Assembly: GCF_947253065.1 (NCBI RefSeq)
Contig: NZ_CAMXWS010000008.1
Coordinates: 3,107-67,106 of the forward strand
DNA: 64,000 nt
Source: an uncultured Corynebacterium sp.
GTDB taxonomy: Bacteria > Actinomycetota > Actinomycetes > Mycobacteriales > Mycobacteriaceae
Direction: 5' to 3'
Positions 16,978 through 25,812 of the stretch are shown in pieces. Both the position numbers and the translations under genes were made by a program. Under the pieces are notes generated by a model. It worked only from the letters and a program-made list of their open reading frames with translations, was not told where the DNA came from and searched no databases. Every line of letters starts with the position of its first letter. Within the stretch, counting starts at the first letter, position 1.

Positions 16978-17727
16978 TTAGTCGTCCTTGCCACGGAACG
17001 CTGCACGTGCGCGCTCCTTGTTGATGGCACCGACAGCCTCGAGCGGAATGCCTGCCGGGCAGACATCTGCGCACTCGCCGTAGAGGGTGCAGTGACCGAA
17101 GTTGGTCTCCAGCTCGTCCACCATCTGGCGTGCACGCTTGCCACGCTCCTGCTGGCCCAGCGGAAGCAGCTTCAGGTGGCTCAGCTTTGCACCGGTGAAC
17201 AGGTGAGCAGCACCGTTCGGGCATGCAGCCACGCAGGCACCGCAGCCGATGCAAGCAGCGAAGTCGAGTGCCTTCTCAGCGGTCTGGTGGTTGACGTGCA
17301 GGGTGTCTGCATCCGGAGCCGTACCAGCCTGGATGGAGACGTAGCCACCCTGCTCCATGACGCGGTCCAGCGCCGAACGGTCCACAGTGAGGTCCTTGAT
17401 CACCGGGAACGCAGCGGAGCGGAACGGCTCGATGCGCAAAGTGTCGCCGTCCTTGTAGTTGAACAGGCGCTGCAGGCAGGCAGTGGTGTTCTGGCCAGCA
17501 CCGTGCGGGCGGCCATTGACCGAAACACCACAGGTGCCACAAATGCCCTCGCGGCAGTCGGAGGCGAAGGTGAACGGTTCCTTGCCTTCCTCAACGCGCT
17601 TGTTGTTCACGTGGTCCAGCAGCTCCAGGATCGACATCTGCTCAACAGCATCGTCGACCTGAACGGTCTCGAAGTTTCCTTCGGCGTCGGGTCCGGCCTG
17701 ACGCCAGATCTCAAGTGTCAGTTTCAT
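16978..17727 (-). CDS. sdhB: Succinate dehydrogenase iron-sulfur subunit
   Basis: Subunit of 249 residues carrying three iron-sulfur centres between SdhA flavin and the quinone site. The N-terminal ferredoxin domain has DCREGICGTCGVSVNG for the [2Fe-2S] cluster. The C-terminal domain has CIGCGACVAACPNGA and CTLYGECADVCPAGI for the remaining clusters. The ATG overlaps the sdhA stop by one base, indicating translational coupling in the sdhCAB operon. Confidence 0.95.
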   Translation of the reverse strand: MKLTLEIWRQAGPDAEGNFETVQVDDAVEQMSILELLDHVNNKRVEEGKEPFTFASDCREGICGTCGVSVNGRPHGAGQNTTACLQRLFNYKDGDTLRIEPFRSAAFPVIKDLTVDRSALDRVMEQGGYVSIQAGTAPDADTLHVNHQTAEKALDFAACIGCGACVAACPNGAAHLFTGAKLSHLKLLPLGQQERGKRARQMVDELETNFGHCTLYGECADVCPAGIPLEAVGAINKERARAAFRGKDD

Positions 17728-19745
17728 TACTTGTAGTTCCTTGTCATCAGCGGGATCGAATCGAAGTACAGGGGCTCAGCGTGGCGGATGAACTTCTCAT
17801 CGCCGCCCGGCTCCCATGCGGAGACGAAGCACCAGTTCTCATCATCGCGCTCAGCCTCGCCATCCTCAGAGAGGTGGTCCTCGCGGTAGTGAGCACCACA
17901 GGACTCGTCGCGGTCGAGAGCGTCAATGATCATGAGCTCACCCAGGTTGATGTAGTCCGCCACGCGGATGGCATTCTCCAGGGTCTGGTTCATGTCCATC
18001 GCATCGCCCGGGATGTTCACGTTTGCCCAGAAGTCACGGCGCAGCTCGCGAACAGCCTTGAGGCCCTTTTCCATGAGCTCGACGTTACGTGAAACACCGC
18101 ACGATTCGTAGAGAATCGCACCGAGCTGCTCGTGGTAATGGTCCGGGCCGTGCGGGTCCGAGCCCTCGATGTTCATCAATCGGTCGATGAGCTCCTGAGA
18201 GCGGGTCACAGCTGCGGTGACCTCCGGCGCCTCGAGGCTCAGAGCCTCTTCATTGAGGTGGCCAGCCAGGTAATTCGGGACCGTGAACGGGAGGGTGAAC
18301 CAGCCGTCGACGGAAGCGGACAACAGCGAGTTCGCCCCCAGGCGGTTAGCACCGTGGTAGGTCCAGGAGCACTCACCGGCAGCAAACAGGCCGTCGATGG
18401 ATGTCATCTCGTTGAAGTCCGTCCACAAACCACCCATGGTGAAGTGGACGGTCGGGGCGATGCGCATTGGCACCTCGTACGGGTCCTCACCGATGGAGTC
18501 TTCGTACATCTCGAACAGGTTCGAGTAACGCTCCTTAATGGTGTCCTTGCCCAGACGCTCGATCGCATCGGAGAAGTCCAGGTAAGCAGCGTTGTTCAGC
18601 GGGCCAATGCCACGGCCGGCATTGATCTCCTTGGAGATTGCACGGGACGCCACGTCACGCGGGACGAGGTTGCCGAATGCCGGGTAGCGACGCTCCAGGA
18701 AGTAGTCGCGCTCCTCCTCCGGAATATCAGCCGGGTTACGGTCGTCGTCCTGCTTCTCCGGAACCCAAATACGGCCATCGTTACGCAGGGACTCCGACAT
18801 CAGAGTCGTCTTCGCCTGCCACTTCGCGTTGACCGGCAGACCCGTCGGGTGGAACTGCACGAATGCCGGGGAAGCCAGATATGCGCCGTGCTCGTACGCA
18901 CGCATGATGGCCGAAGCATTCGAGTTCTTCGCCAGGGTGGTCTTGTGGTACACGTTGCCGTAACCACCGGTAGCCAGAACCACAGCGTGGCCGGTGAACG
19001 GCACCAGCTCGCCGGTGATCAGGTTACGGGTGACAATGCCCTGGCAACGCTTCTTGCCGTCCTTCTCAGTGACGATGAAGTCGACCAAGTCGTTGTGGGT
19101 AAAGATCTCCACGTTGCCCAGGTGGATCTGGCGCTGCAGCGCAGATGCCGTGGACAGCTGGAGCTGCTGACCTGTTTGGCCACGGGTGTAATAGGTACGA
19201 GAAACCTGGACACCACCGAACGAACGGGTTGCCAGGGTGCCGCCGTACTCACGAGCGAACGGTGCGCCGATCGCGTTCATGTGGTCGATCACGCGGACAG
19301 ACTCAACAGCGAGACGCCAGCAATCAGACTCACGGCAGCGATAGTCGCCGCCCTTGACGGTGTCCTTGGTGTGGCGGTACGCACCGTCGTTGTCCACCTT
19401 CTTGCCGCGGGCAGAGTTCACGCCACCCTGAGCAGCAATGGAGTGCGCACGACGCGGGGCGTCGTGGTAGGTGAAGCTCTTCACGTTGTAGCCCAGCTCG
19501 CCGAGAGCAGCTGCTGCTGCACCACCGGAAAGGCCGGTACCGACAACGAGGACGGTGAACTTACGACGGTTCAGCGGGGAGACGAGCTCCATGTGGTCCT
19601 TCTGGTAGGTCCACATGTCACGCATCGGGATGCCCTTGGGCTCATTGCTCTCCAGGATGCTGCCCGGGGTGACGCCGGCCGCCTTGGACTTCGGGTTAGT
19701 GAAGCTCTTGTTAGCTTCGTTGGCTGCTTGTTGTGCAGTAGTCAT
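17727..19745 (-). CDS. sdhA: Succinate dehydrogenase flavoprotein subunit
   Basis: Catalytic subunit of 672 residues that oxidises succinate to fumarate. It has the FAD-binding VVGTGLSGGAAAAALGELG, the covalent FAD His in RRAHSIAAQGGVNSA, substrate-binding FHPTGL, the catalytic Arg region RLGANSLL and GLFAAGECSW. The sequence resembles the Gram-positive menaquinone-linked (type B) SQR group, in keeping with a single cytochrome subunit. It lies between sdhC (20 nt gap) and sdhB (overlap). Confidence 0.95.
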   Translation of the reverse strand: MTTAQQAANEANKSFTNPKSKAAGVTPGSILESNEPKGIPMRDMWTYQKDHMELVSPLNRRKFTVLVVGTGLSGGAAAAALGELGYNVKSFTYHDAPRRAHSIAAQGGVNSARGKKVDNDGAYRHTKDTVKGGDYRCRESDCWRLAVESVRVIDHMNAIGAPFAREYGGTLATRSFGGVQVSRTYYTRGQTGQQLQLSTASALQRQIHLGNVEIFTHNDLVDFIVTEKDGKKRCQGIVTRNLITGELVPFTGHAVVLATGGYGNVYHKTTLAKNSNASAIMRAYEHGAYLASPAFVQFHPTGLPVNAKWQAKTTLMSESLRNDGRIWVPEKQDDDRNPADIPEEERDYFLERRYPAFGNLVPRDVASRAISKEINAGRGIGPLNNAAYLDFSDAIERLGKDTIKERYSNLFEMYEDSIGEDPYEVPMRIAPTVHFTMGGLWTDFNEMTSIDGLFAAGECSWTYHGANRLGANSLLSASVDGWFTLPFTVPNYLAGHLNEEALSLEAPEVTAAVTRSQELIDRLMNIEGSDPHGPDHYHEQLGAILYESCGVSRNVELMEKGLKAVRELRRDFWANVNIPGDAMDMNQTLENAIRVADYINLGELMIIDALDRDESCGAHYREDHLSEDGEAERDDENWCFVSAWEPGGDEKFIRHAEPLYFDSIPLMTRNYK

Positions 19746-19765
19746 TGACGTTCCTCCAGCCGTTC

Positions 19766-20524
19766 CTAAGAGACCATTCCAAATGCGATGGCCAAAGGCA
19801 TCACGATGTTGCCGATAACGACGATGGCCGGGATCCAGTACGCGAGCACGACCATGATCGCGCTGCCACGCTTGCCCAGCCAGCCCAGGTCAGACACCGC
19901 CAGGTACACACCGTGGGTGAGGTGCATGAACAGAGCGACCATTGCGATGACGTAGAACAACGTCACAGGCCAGCGCTCCGGGGCGAAGGTTGCGATCAGG
20001 TTGTCCTTCACTGCGCCAGCGACGAAGGCGTCGGAGGCAACGACCTCACCAATGGTCAGGTCCAGCAGGTGGAAGATGATGAACAGCAGCAGGATGACGC
20101 CCGTAGCGATCATCCAGCGAGCAGCAGTGGACTGCAGGCCACCCATCAGGTTGGTGCGACGGAACTTGCCGCGAGACTTACTCGAACGCGCCTTCAGCGC
20201 GAACGCGCCCCAGACGTGCAGGACGAGGCAAGCAAGCAGGACAATACGAATAATCCACAGCAGCGAGCTGCCCGGGAACAGCGGCTGTCCCATCTCGCGC
20301 AGGAACTCGCCATACTCGTCGATCGCGGCGGTCGGGCCGTGATCAGGCATGAAGATCTTGAGGTTACCGACCATGTGGCCGATGACGAACAAGAAGAAAA
20401 ACAGGCCGGTCACGGCCATAGTGAGTTTGAGCGCCCAGGTCGGCACTCCGGGCCGTTCGCGAAGCGGCTCCTCAGTGATTTTGCCGTGACGAATTGCGTC
20501 ACGATCTGCATGTTGAACAGTCAT
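19766..20524 (-). CDS. sdhC: Succinate dehydrogenase cytochrome b subunit
   Basis: Membrane anchor of 252 residues with about five transmembrane helices, as expected for the di-haem type B anchor. Candidate haem-ligand His residues lie in VIGHMVGNLK, LHVWGAF, IIFHLLDL and HLTHGVYLAV. It passes electrons to menaquinone. ATG 20524 is preceded by GGAGG at 4-5 nt. It is the first gene of sdhCAB. Confidence 0.93.
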   Translation of the reverse strand: MTVQHADRDAIRHGKITEEPLRERPGVPTWALKLTMAVTGLFFFLFVIGHMVGNLKIFMPDHGPTAAIDEYGEFLREMGQPLFPGSSLLWIIRIVLLACLVLHVWGAFALKARSSKSRGKFRRTNLMGGLQSTAARWMIATGVILLLFIIFHLLDLTIGEVVASDAFVAGAVKDNLIATFAPERWPVTLFYVIAMVALFMHLTHGVYLAVSDLGWLGKRGSAIMVVLAYWIPAIVVIGNIVMPLAIAFGMVS

Positions 20525-20834
20525 GGCACCTCCAGTGTCGATTTAACTTTACGGTTAACCGAAGGTTCCTCACTAGTTGAACGTGTGCGTCACCCCCGCT
20601 CAGGGCCCGCATTTCACACCACCAGCCCCCACGCGACCCGCAACACGCCAGTTCACATCAGTCACAGCTTTTCGACGCCCACCCCAACCCCCAAAATGTG
20701 AAATAGAGCACCCACACCTGCCTCGGACATTCTGGCGCACATTCACCACCCCGAAGGGTGTCGAACTTTGGTTTGTTAGTTCACCCTTAATTTCTTGTGC
20801 TCGCGAAATCCGAGTCTTCGTTACAGTGGACCCC
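20525..20834. promoter_or_regulatory. sdhCAB / SRPBCC divergent control region
   Basis: The 310-bp region holds a candidate GlxR box TGTGAAATAGAGCACC (20697-20712), matching TGTGANNTANNTCACA at 10 of 12 fixed positions including the central TA. It also has C-runs (CCCCAACCCCC near 20682-20692) of the type bound by RamA, and a perfect 10-bp palindrome CGGTTAACCG (20552-20561) between it and sdhC. A GCTTTTCGACG copy of the iterated word is at 20667-20677. The rightward -10 TACAGT (20822-20827) ends 7 nt before ATG 20835. In C. glutamicum sdhCAB is controlled by GlxR, RamA and RamB. Confidence 0.45.
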
Positions 20835-21311
20835 ATGACTGACACGAATTCTGCAACACGAGTAATTGACGCTTCCGCCAACGACATCTTCGCAATCCTG
20901 TCAGATCCATCCCGCCACGCCGAGACCGATGATTCCGGCATGGTTGTCTCCGCTGACACCGATGCAAAGCTGGAAAAAGTTGGCGACATCTTCGTCATGA
21001 ACATGACCAAGGAAGACGGTGACTACCAGACCCGCAACGAGGTCTTCGCCTTCCAGGACAACAAGATCATCGGCTGGAAGAACCTGAAGAACCTCACCGC
21101 TGACGTCGAGGTCGGTGCGAAGTGGCTTTACGAGCTCGAATCCGAAGGCACCGATTCCACCCGCGTCACCCTCACCTACGACCGCAGCGAGATCGCATCC
21201 GACGCAGTGCGCAAGATGTCCGAGAACTTCGACGACTCCGTGATGGAACAGTCCCTTGCCACCCTGGCAGCCGCAGTCGACGGCACTGATAACCCGACAC
21301 AGAAGAGCTAA
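20835..21311 (+). CDS. SRPBCC family protein
   Basis: Protein of 158 residues with the pattern of the START/Bet v1-like fold: an opening ATRVIDASANDIFAILSDPS typical of polyketide-cyclase/AHSA1-like proteins, then strands around WKNLKNLTADVEVGAKWLYEL and a long C-terminal helix. The ligand is unknown. Start ATG 20835 is preferred because TACAGT lies 7 nt upstream; the frame stays open 258 nt further but that part lacks family similarity. A terminator follows. Confidence 0.78.
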   Translation: MTDTNSATRVIDASANDIFAILSDPSRHAETDDSGMVVSADTDAKLEKVGDIFVMNMTKEDGDYQTRNEVFAFQDNKIIGWKNLKNLTADVEVGAKWLYELESEGTDSTRVTLTYDRSEIASDAVRKMSENFDDSVMEQSLATLAAAVDGTDNPTQKS

Positions 21312-21339
21312 ACCAGCCACACGGCCGTCGTGCCACAGA

Positions 21340-21372
21340 AAAATGCCCCGAGCGAAAAGCTCGGGGCATTTT
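21340..21372. terminator. Bidirectional intrinsic terminator
   Basis: Perfect 14-bp stem AAAATGCCCCGAGC (21340-21353) / GCTCGGGGCATTTT (21359-21372), loop GAAAA. A/T tracts on both sides let it serve both the SRPBCC gene and convergent lpd. A GCTTATCGACG copy (complement of 21375-21385) follows directly. Confidence 0.85.
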
Positions 21373-21388
21373 GACGTCGATAAGCGTC

Positions 21389-22801
21389 TTAAAGGTTGAT
21401 CATGTGACCTTCGACGCCGTGCGCAATCTCCTTGAGCACCTCCGACAACGTCGGGTGAATGTGCACGTTGCGCGCAATCTCACCAGCAGTGAGGTCGAAG
21501 CGCTGCGCCAAGTTGATCTCCGGAAGCAGCTCAGACACATTCGGGCCGACCAGGTGCGCACCGAGAATCTCGCCATACTCCCCATCGACGACCAACTTGC
21601 CAAAGCCCTGCGCCTCCGCAAGCCCCAGCGCCTTACCATTCGCGGAGAACGGGAAGGTAGCGACCTTGATCTCCTTATCCGCGAACTTCTCGCGAGCCTG
21701 CTCCTCGGTGTAACCCATCGAAGCGACCTGCGGGTTGCAGAACGTAGCACGCGGCATCATCTGGTAATCGCCGAGCTCCATCGTCTCAGCATCCGCGATC
21801 GTCTCAGCCGCGACGATGCCCTGTGCCTCAGCGACGTGCGCAAGCTGCAGCTTCGCGGTGACATCGCCAATCGCGTAAATGCCATCGACATTGGTGCGCA
21901 TACGCTCGTCGACGTCGATCGCACCGCGGTCCGTGAGCTTCACGCCCGTGTTCTCCAGACCGTAGCCCTCAGTGCGCGGCTGGAAGCCAACAGCAACCAT
22001 CACGCGATCCACCGTCAGAGTCTCCGTATCATCGGAGCCCTTCTTCTGAATGTCCACCTCGACAGAGCTGCCGTTATCGCGCACAGCCGTCGTCGCGTGG
22101 CCCGTCAAAAGCTTCACGCCGAGCTTCTTGTACGCGCGGGCGATCTCCTTGGACACGTCCTTGTCCTCATTCGGCAGGACACGATCCATGAACTCGACGA
22201 CCGTGACGTCCACACCGTAATTAGACAGCACGTACGCGAACTCCATACCGATCGCGCCCGCACCAACGATGACCATCTTCTTCGGGGCCTCCGGGTTAAG
22301 GATCTGCTCCTCGAAGGACACCACATTCTCCGACAGTTCAATGCCCGGCAGGGTCTTCACCACAGAACCGGTCGCAATAATGCAGTCATCGAACGTGACA
22401 GTTTTGCCCTTGTCATCGCCCTCAGTGATCTCGAGCGTCTTCGCATCCTTGAAAGAACCAAGACCATTGATCTCCGTGATCTTGTTCTTCTTCATCAAGT
22501 AGTGGACACCACCGACGATCTTCTCCGAGACCTTGCGCGAACGCTTATGCGCGTCCCCATACTCGAATGAAACATCGCCCTTGATGCCGAACGTCTTCGC
22601 CTCGTGGTTGAAAATGTGCGCCACTTCAGCGTTCTTAATCAACGACTTCGACGGAATGCAGCCCACATTCAGGCAAACTCCGCCCCAATACTGCTTCTCT
22701 ACAACCGCGACCTTCTTACCCAACTGGGCAGCGCGAATTGCGGCGACGTAGCCACCTGGGCCAGCGCCGAGTACAACAACGTCAAAATGTTCATTAGCCA
22801 C
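21389..22801 (-). CDS. lpd: Dihydrolipoamide dehydrogenase
   Basis: Flavoprotein of 470 residues, the E3 component of the pyruvate/2-oxoglutarate dehydrogenase complexes. It has the FAD motif VVLGAGPGGYVAAIRAAQLG, redox disulfide GGVCLNVGCIPSK, NAD-binding VIVGAGAIGMEFAYVL, second FAD motif GIYAIGDVT and the active-site HIHPTLSE. The GTG start at 22801 is supported by TATCCT (complement of 22809-22814) ending 7 nt upstream; the 17 residues upstream in frame are not conserved. Confidence 0.95.
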   Translation of the reverse strand: MANEHFDVVVLGAGPGGYVAAIRAAQLGKKVAVVEKQYWGGVCLNVGCIPSKSLIKNAEVAHIFNHEAKTFGIKGDVSFEYGDAHKRSRKVSEKIVGGVHYLMKKNKITEINGLGSFKDAKTLEITEGDDKGKTVTFDDCIIATGSVVKTLPGIELSENVVSFEEQILNPEAPKKMVIVGAGAIGMEFAYVLSNYGVDVTVVEFMDRVLPNEDKDVSKEIARAYKKLGVKLLTGHATTAVRDNGSSVEVDIQKKGSDDTETLTVDRVMVAVGFQPRTEGYGLENTGVKLTDRGAIDVDERMRTNVDGIYAIGDVTAKLQLAHVAEAQGIVAAETIADAETMELGDYQMMPRATFCNPQVASMGYTEEQAREKFADKEIKVATFPFSANGKALGLAEAQGFGKLVVDGEYGEILGAHLVGPNVSELLPEINLAQRFDLTAGEIARNVHIHPTLSEVLKEIAHGVEGHMINL

Positions 22802-22925
22802 GAAACCTAGGATACGTGCGCTTCCAAATAATCGCTGCGATGCCTCTTCCACTTCAAAGTTCCCGCCAGTTTTGGCATGATGAACGCAGCCAAAATTCAG
22901 ATTTCAGTCAAGGATCTTTCACACA

Positions 22926-24416
22926 ATGAAGCTCTCCCGCCCCGTCATCGCCTCCGCTGCTGCGATCGCGATCGCCGCCGGATCGCTATCTGCCGCCAAC
23001 GTGGTCAACGCCGAAGACAAGGCACCGCTTGACGACGTCGCCGTCGCCCCCGCCGAAGCGCCCACGCCGGCGGAAGAGCCCGCACCGGCCGAAGAGCCTG
23101 CAGACGAGGCCACCAACACTGAGACCGCTGACGTTGCTGAAGCGCCTGAGGCTCCTGCCCCGGTTGGCGCCACCGCCGACGGTGCAGCTGCACCTTCCGA
23201 TGTCGACTCCGCCGTCAACGGCTTGCTCCAGCAGGGCGATGTCGACCCCGAAATCGAAGCTCTTGCCCAAACCGAGCCCGAGCACAACACTGAGCCGACC
23301 GAGATCGCTGACATGCGCCGAATCAACGGCCGGGCCGATGCACCGCGCAAGGTCTACGGCAACACCAAAGAAGCTCAGGGTTGGTACGGCCAGAAGAATG
23401 TCGAAGGCTGGTACGTCCAGTCCAAGTCGATGGAGCGCGAAATCCCCGTTGCACTGATCCGCGCCACCGACGCCGATGGCAACCGCGTCGATAATGCCCC
23501 GACCCTCTACCTCCTCAACGGCGCTGGCGGCGCTGAGCAGGACTCCGACTGGGTCAGCCCCGGCCGGGCCAACGAGTTCTACGCCGGCAAGGGCGTCAAC
23601 GTTGTCATCCCGATGGAAGGCGCATTCTCCTACTACGTTGACTGGCTCACCGACGGCGAGACCCTCAAGTCAAAGTCCCGCTACTTCAAGGGCAAGCAGA
23701 TGTGGACGACCTTCCTCGGCGAGGAGCTCCCGCCTGCCGTCGAAAACGAGCTCAACGCGAACGAGGAGAAGCGAGGCGTGCTCGGCTTCTCCATGTCCGC
23801 CACCTCGTCCCTCCTGCTCGCTGAGCACTTCCCCGGGCGTTACGCCGCAGTCGCTTCCTTCTCCGGTTGCGCCGCCACCTCCACCCCACTTCCGTGGGCA
23901 TTCGCAGCGCTGACCGTGAACCGTGCAGCCGATACCCCCACCTACACGTCCATCACTCCCGCCCACATCTGGGGCCCGATGGGCAGCCCGTACAACCGCT
24001 ACAACGATGCACTCGTCAACGCCGAGAAGCTCCGTGGCAGCAAAATCTACATCTCTAACGGCTCCGGCACCGGATCGCAGTCCGACATGATCGGGTTGAA
24101 CCGCAACACTGACAATATTGACTGGGCCAAAGCCATCAGTGGATCTATGACCACCACCGTCGAAGGTGGCGTCATCGAAGCAGCCACGAACTCCTGCACC
24201 CACGACCTGCGCGCCAAGCTCAAGGCCAACAACATTCCGGCGCACTACGAGTTCCGCAAGGCCGGTACCCACTCCTGGGGTGTCTGGTACGCCGACCGTA
24301 ACCGGTCCTGGAACACCACCTTCGGCCCCGCATTCTTCGGCGAGGGCAACTTTGTCAAGGCCCAAGAATTCAGCACGACAAGCCCGACTTGGAACGCTGA
24401 CGACTCCAGCAGCTAA
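22926..24416 (+). CDS. Secreted mycoloyltransferase (Cmt/antigen 85-like), long form
   Basis: Protein of 496 residues with a signal peptide (PVIASAAAIAIAAGSLSAAN). An acidic, Ala/Pro/Glu-rich linker (~35-115) precedes an alpha/beta-hydrolase domain. Family marks are YLLNGAGGAEQDSDW, the nucleophile Ser in GFSMSAT, and the late His in AGTHSWGVW. Such enzymes transfer corynomycolates to trehalose, arabinogalactan or small porins. The second copy at 26227 lacks the long linker. AAGGA precedes ATG 22926. Confidence 0.88.
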   Translation: MKLSRPVIASAAAIAIAAGSLSAANVVNAEDKAPLDDVAVAPAEAPTPAEEPAPAEEPADEATNTETADVAEAPEAPAPVGATADGAAAPSDVDSAVNGLLQQGDVDPEIEALAQTEPEHNTEPTEIADMRRINGRADAPRKVYGNTKEAQGWYGQKNVEGWYVQSKSMEREIPVALIRATDADGNRVDNAPTLYLLNGAGGAEQDSDWVSPGRANEFYAGKGVNVVIPMEGAFSYYVDWLTDGETLKSKSRYFKGKQMWTTFLGEELPPAVENELNANEEKRGVLGFSMSATSSLLLAEHFPGRYAAVASFSGCAATSTPLPWAFAALTVNRAADTPTYTSITPAHIWGPMGSPYNRYNDALVNAEKLRGSKIYISNGSGTGSQSDMIGLNRNTDNIDWAKAISGSMTTTVEGGVIEAATNSCTHDLRAKLKANNIPAHYEFRKAGTHSWGVWYADRNRSWNTTFGPAFFGEGNFVKAQEFSTTSPTWNADDSSS

Positions 24417-24433
24417 ACACCCATGAGGCACCT

Positions 24434-24470
24434 CCCCTGTGGATAGTTTTGAGTTATCCACAGGGGTTTT
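24434..24470 (+). terminator. Terminator of the long mycoloyltransferase gene
   Basis: Perfect 12-bp stem CCCCTGTGGATA (24434-24445) / TATCCACAGGGG (24455-24466), 9-nt loop, then TTTTGTTG. The arms contain DnaA-box-like TTATCCACA words, which I take as chance. Confidence 0.85.
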
Positions 24471-24515
24471 GTTGTGCGCTTTTCTTGGGGCCCTCGTCGG
24501 TTTAGGTTTTGGGGC

Positions 24516-25577
24516 ATGACACCTTTTACCGCGATGTTGGCCCCGCTTGGTGGGCCGCTTGATGCCCTGGCGCATTTTGACCGCCAGGAAGCCATCGATG
24601 CTGGCATCGATCCGGTCGCGGTAGACAAATGGGCCGAGCTTCACACGGTGTATTTCGGTGCGACGCGTGCGACGCGTAAGCAAGCCCAAGCTCTTCGTAT
24701 TGCGCGTTCGACGTCGAAGTCGTTGGATCAGCTGGTGTTTATTGAGCAGCAGGTCAAAAAGGCCAAGGATCCGTGGAAGACGCGTTTGGCCCTGTTGTCG
24801 GTGGAGGGGAACTACGCGACGTTGAAGCGTCGTGCGAAAGACATCGTGGAGGTCCCGGAGAAGCCTGCCCCGAAAACGTCGGTGCGGTTTACCAAATCGC
24901 GTAAAGGTAAGCGGTCGTTTACAGCTACCGGTTCCGAGCGTGATATCGCTGCCCTTGAACACGCCCTGCGCCAGAACCTGGATGCCACCCGGCCGGAGGG
25001 TCCGCAGATGTATGAGGCGTTTGCCCGCCTGCTGCGTTCTGGTGGTGGGGTGGCCTTAGCGGTGCCGCGGCCGTTGGTGGTCGTCCCGCTGGCAGATCAT
25101 ATTTCCATCCTCGGTGGCCGCGGCGATGAAACAATTCTTGGGTTGTCGGATGGCACCACGATGACCGGTGCGGAATACCTTGCGCAGCTTCATGGTGCTG
25201 AGCTTGAGGTGGCACTGTTCCACCCGGCGGAAGGTGCGGTGAACCTGTACCGCACCCAACGCTTCGCCAACAGCAAGCAAAGAGACCTAGCCCGAGCAAC
25301 ACTCACGACGTGTCCGGTGCCAGGGTGCCGGCATGCTGCGGATCATTGCGAAATCCACCACATCACTGCCTGGAGCCGTGGTGGTGAGACGAATATGGCC
25401 AATTTGGCGCCGGTGTGTAGGTATCACAACCGCACCAATGATGATGACCCATGGCGCACACACCGCGGGCGCATACGAAGACGACGCGGAAGCCCAATCT
25501 GGGTATCACCACGCGGAAAACCGGTACCGAATACCACCCACCGGTACGGAGCCATGCACCTACTCTTCGGAAGCTAG
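24516..25577 (+). CDS. HNH endonuclease-domain protein
   Basis: Protein of about 353 residues. An N-terminal helical region of unknown role precedes a C-terminal HNH motif: CPVPGCRHAADHCEIHHI, then GGETNMANLAPVCRYHN, with paired Cys and the catalytic His residues. Corynebacteria carry many such genes of the DUF222/13E12-like kind; their role is unclear and some look mobile. ATG 24516 follows TAGGTT (24503-24508) by 7 nt. It sits between two related mycoloyltransferase genes, and its Arg-rich C-terminus is less ordered. Confidence 0.75.
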   Translation: MTPFTAMLAPLGGPLDALAHFDRQEAIDAGIDPVAVDKWAELHTVYFGATRATRKQAQALRIARSTSKSLDQLVFIEQQVKKAKDPWKTRLALLSVEGNYATLKRRAKDIVEVPEKPAPKTSVRFTKSRKGKRSFTATGSERDIAALEHALRQNLDATRPEGPQMYEAFARLLRSGGGVALAVPRPLVVVPLADHISILGGRGDETILGLSDGTTMTGAEYLAQLHGAELEVALFHPAEGAVNLYRTQRFANSKQRDLARATLTTCPVPGCRHAADHCEIHHITAWSRGGETNMANLAPVCRYHNRTNDDDPWRTHRGRIRRRRGSPIWVSPRGKPVPNTTHRYGAMHLLFGS

Positions 25578-25635
25578 CACAACGCTGCCCAAAAAACTCA
25601 CCCGCCCACACAAGACGCCAACACAAACACACCCA

Positions 25636-25668
25636 AAACAAAAACCGGACGCTACAACGGCGTCCGGT
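25636..25668 (-). terminator. Intrinsic terminator of the 40-residue porin-like gene
   Basis: Stem ACCGGACGC (25644-25652) / GCGTCCGGT (25660-25668) with a 7-nt loop. On the minus strand a T-rich run TTTTGTTTT follows. It lies just after the TAA stop at 25690 and supports the short gene as a transcribed unit. Confidence 0.75.
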
Positions 25669-25689
25669 GATGAAGCGATGGCTGGGGTC

Positions 25690-25812
25690 TTAGAACATGC
25701 CCAGGCCGAGAGCGATCGTCGAAGAAGTTGACGAAAGCTGGTGCAGAATCCCACCGAGGAACTCGTTGAATGCCAGCTGTGCCTGCTCGATCGGGTGAAG
25801 CGGATTTGCCAT
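25690..25812 (-). CDS. Candidate small mycomembrane porin, 40 residues (PorA-like)
   Basis: The frame from ATG 25812 to TAA 25690 encodes 40 residues starting MANPLHPIEQAQLAF and ending TIALGLGMF. It has no signal peptide, is predicted amphipathic-helical, and contains a Ser/Thr cluster SSTSST. The size and lack of signal match the single-gene porins of C. jeikeium and relatives (about 40 residues) and the O-mycoloylated PorA/PorH class. A GGA-containing ribosome site (AAAAGGA) is ~10 nt upstream and a strong terminator follows. It lies between two mycoloyltransferase genes, whose enzymes modify such porins. I cannot show homology from memory, so the name is an inference. Confidence 0.55.
   Translation of the reverse strand: MANPLHPIEQAQLAFNEFLGGILHQLSSTSSTIALGLGMF

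Noticed and set aside
18132..19748. Long open frame opposite sdhA (538 codons)
   Set aside because: It is the antisense shadow of a clear sdhA gene, a common effect of GC-rich codon usage; it has no family motif.
20577..20834. N-terminal extension of the SRPBCC protein
   Set aside because: The sequence is intergenic in character and covers the sdhC promoter; the family start and a -10 box support 20835.
23005..23250. Repetitive Ala/Pro/Glu coding stretch as a possible tandem DNA repeat
   Set aside because: It is compositional bias of the protein linker; no exact repeat unit recurs.
24437..24463. DnaA-box-like TTATCCACA words near 24.4 kb as replication signals
   Set aside because: They are the two arms of a perfect terminator stem with a T-run, fully explained by termination of the mycoloyltransferase gene.
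24516..25577. HNH gene as a complete mobile element
   Set aside because: No terminal repeats, target duplication or transposase are visible around it.
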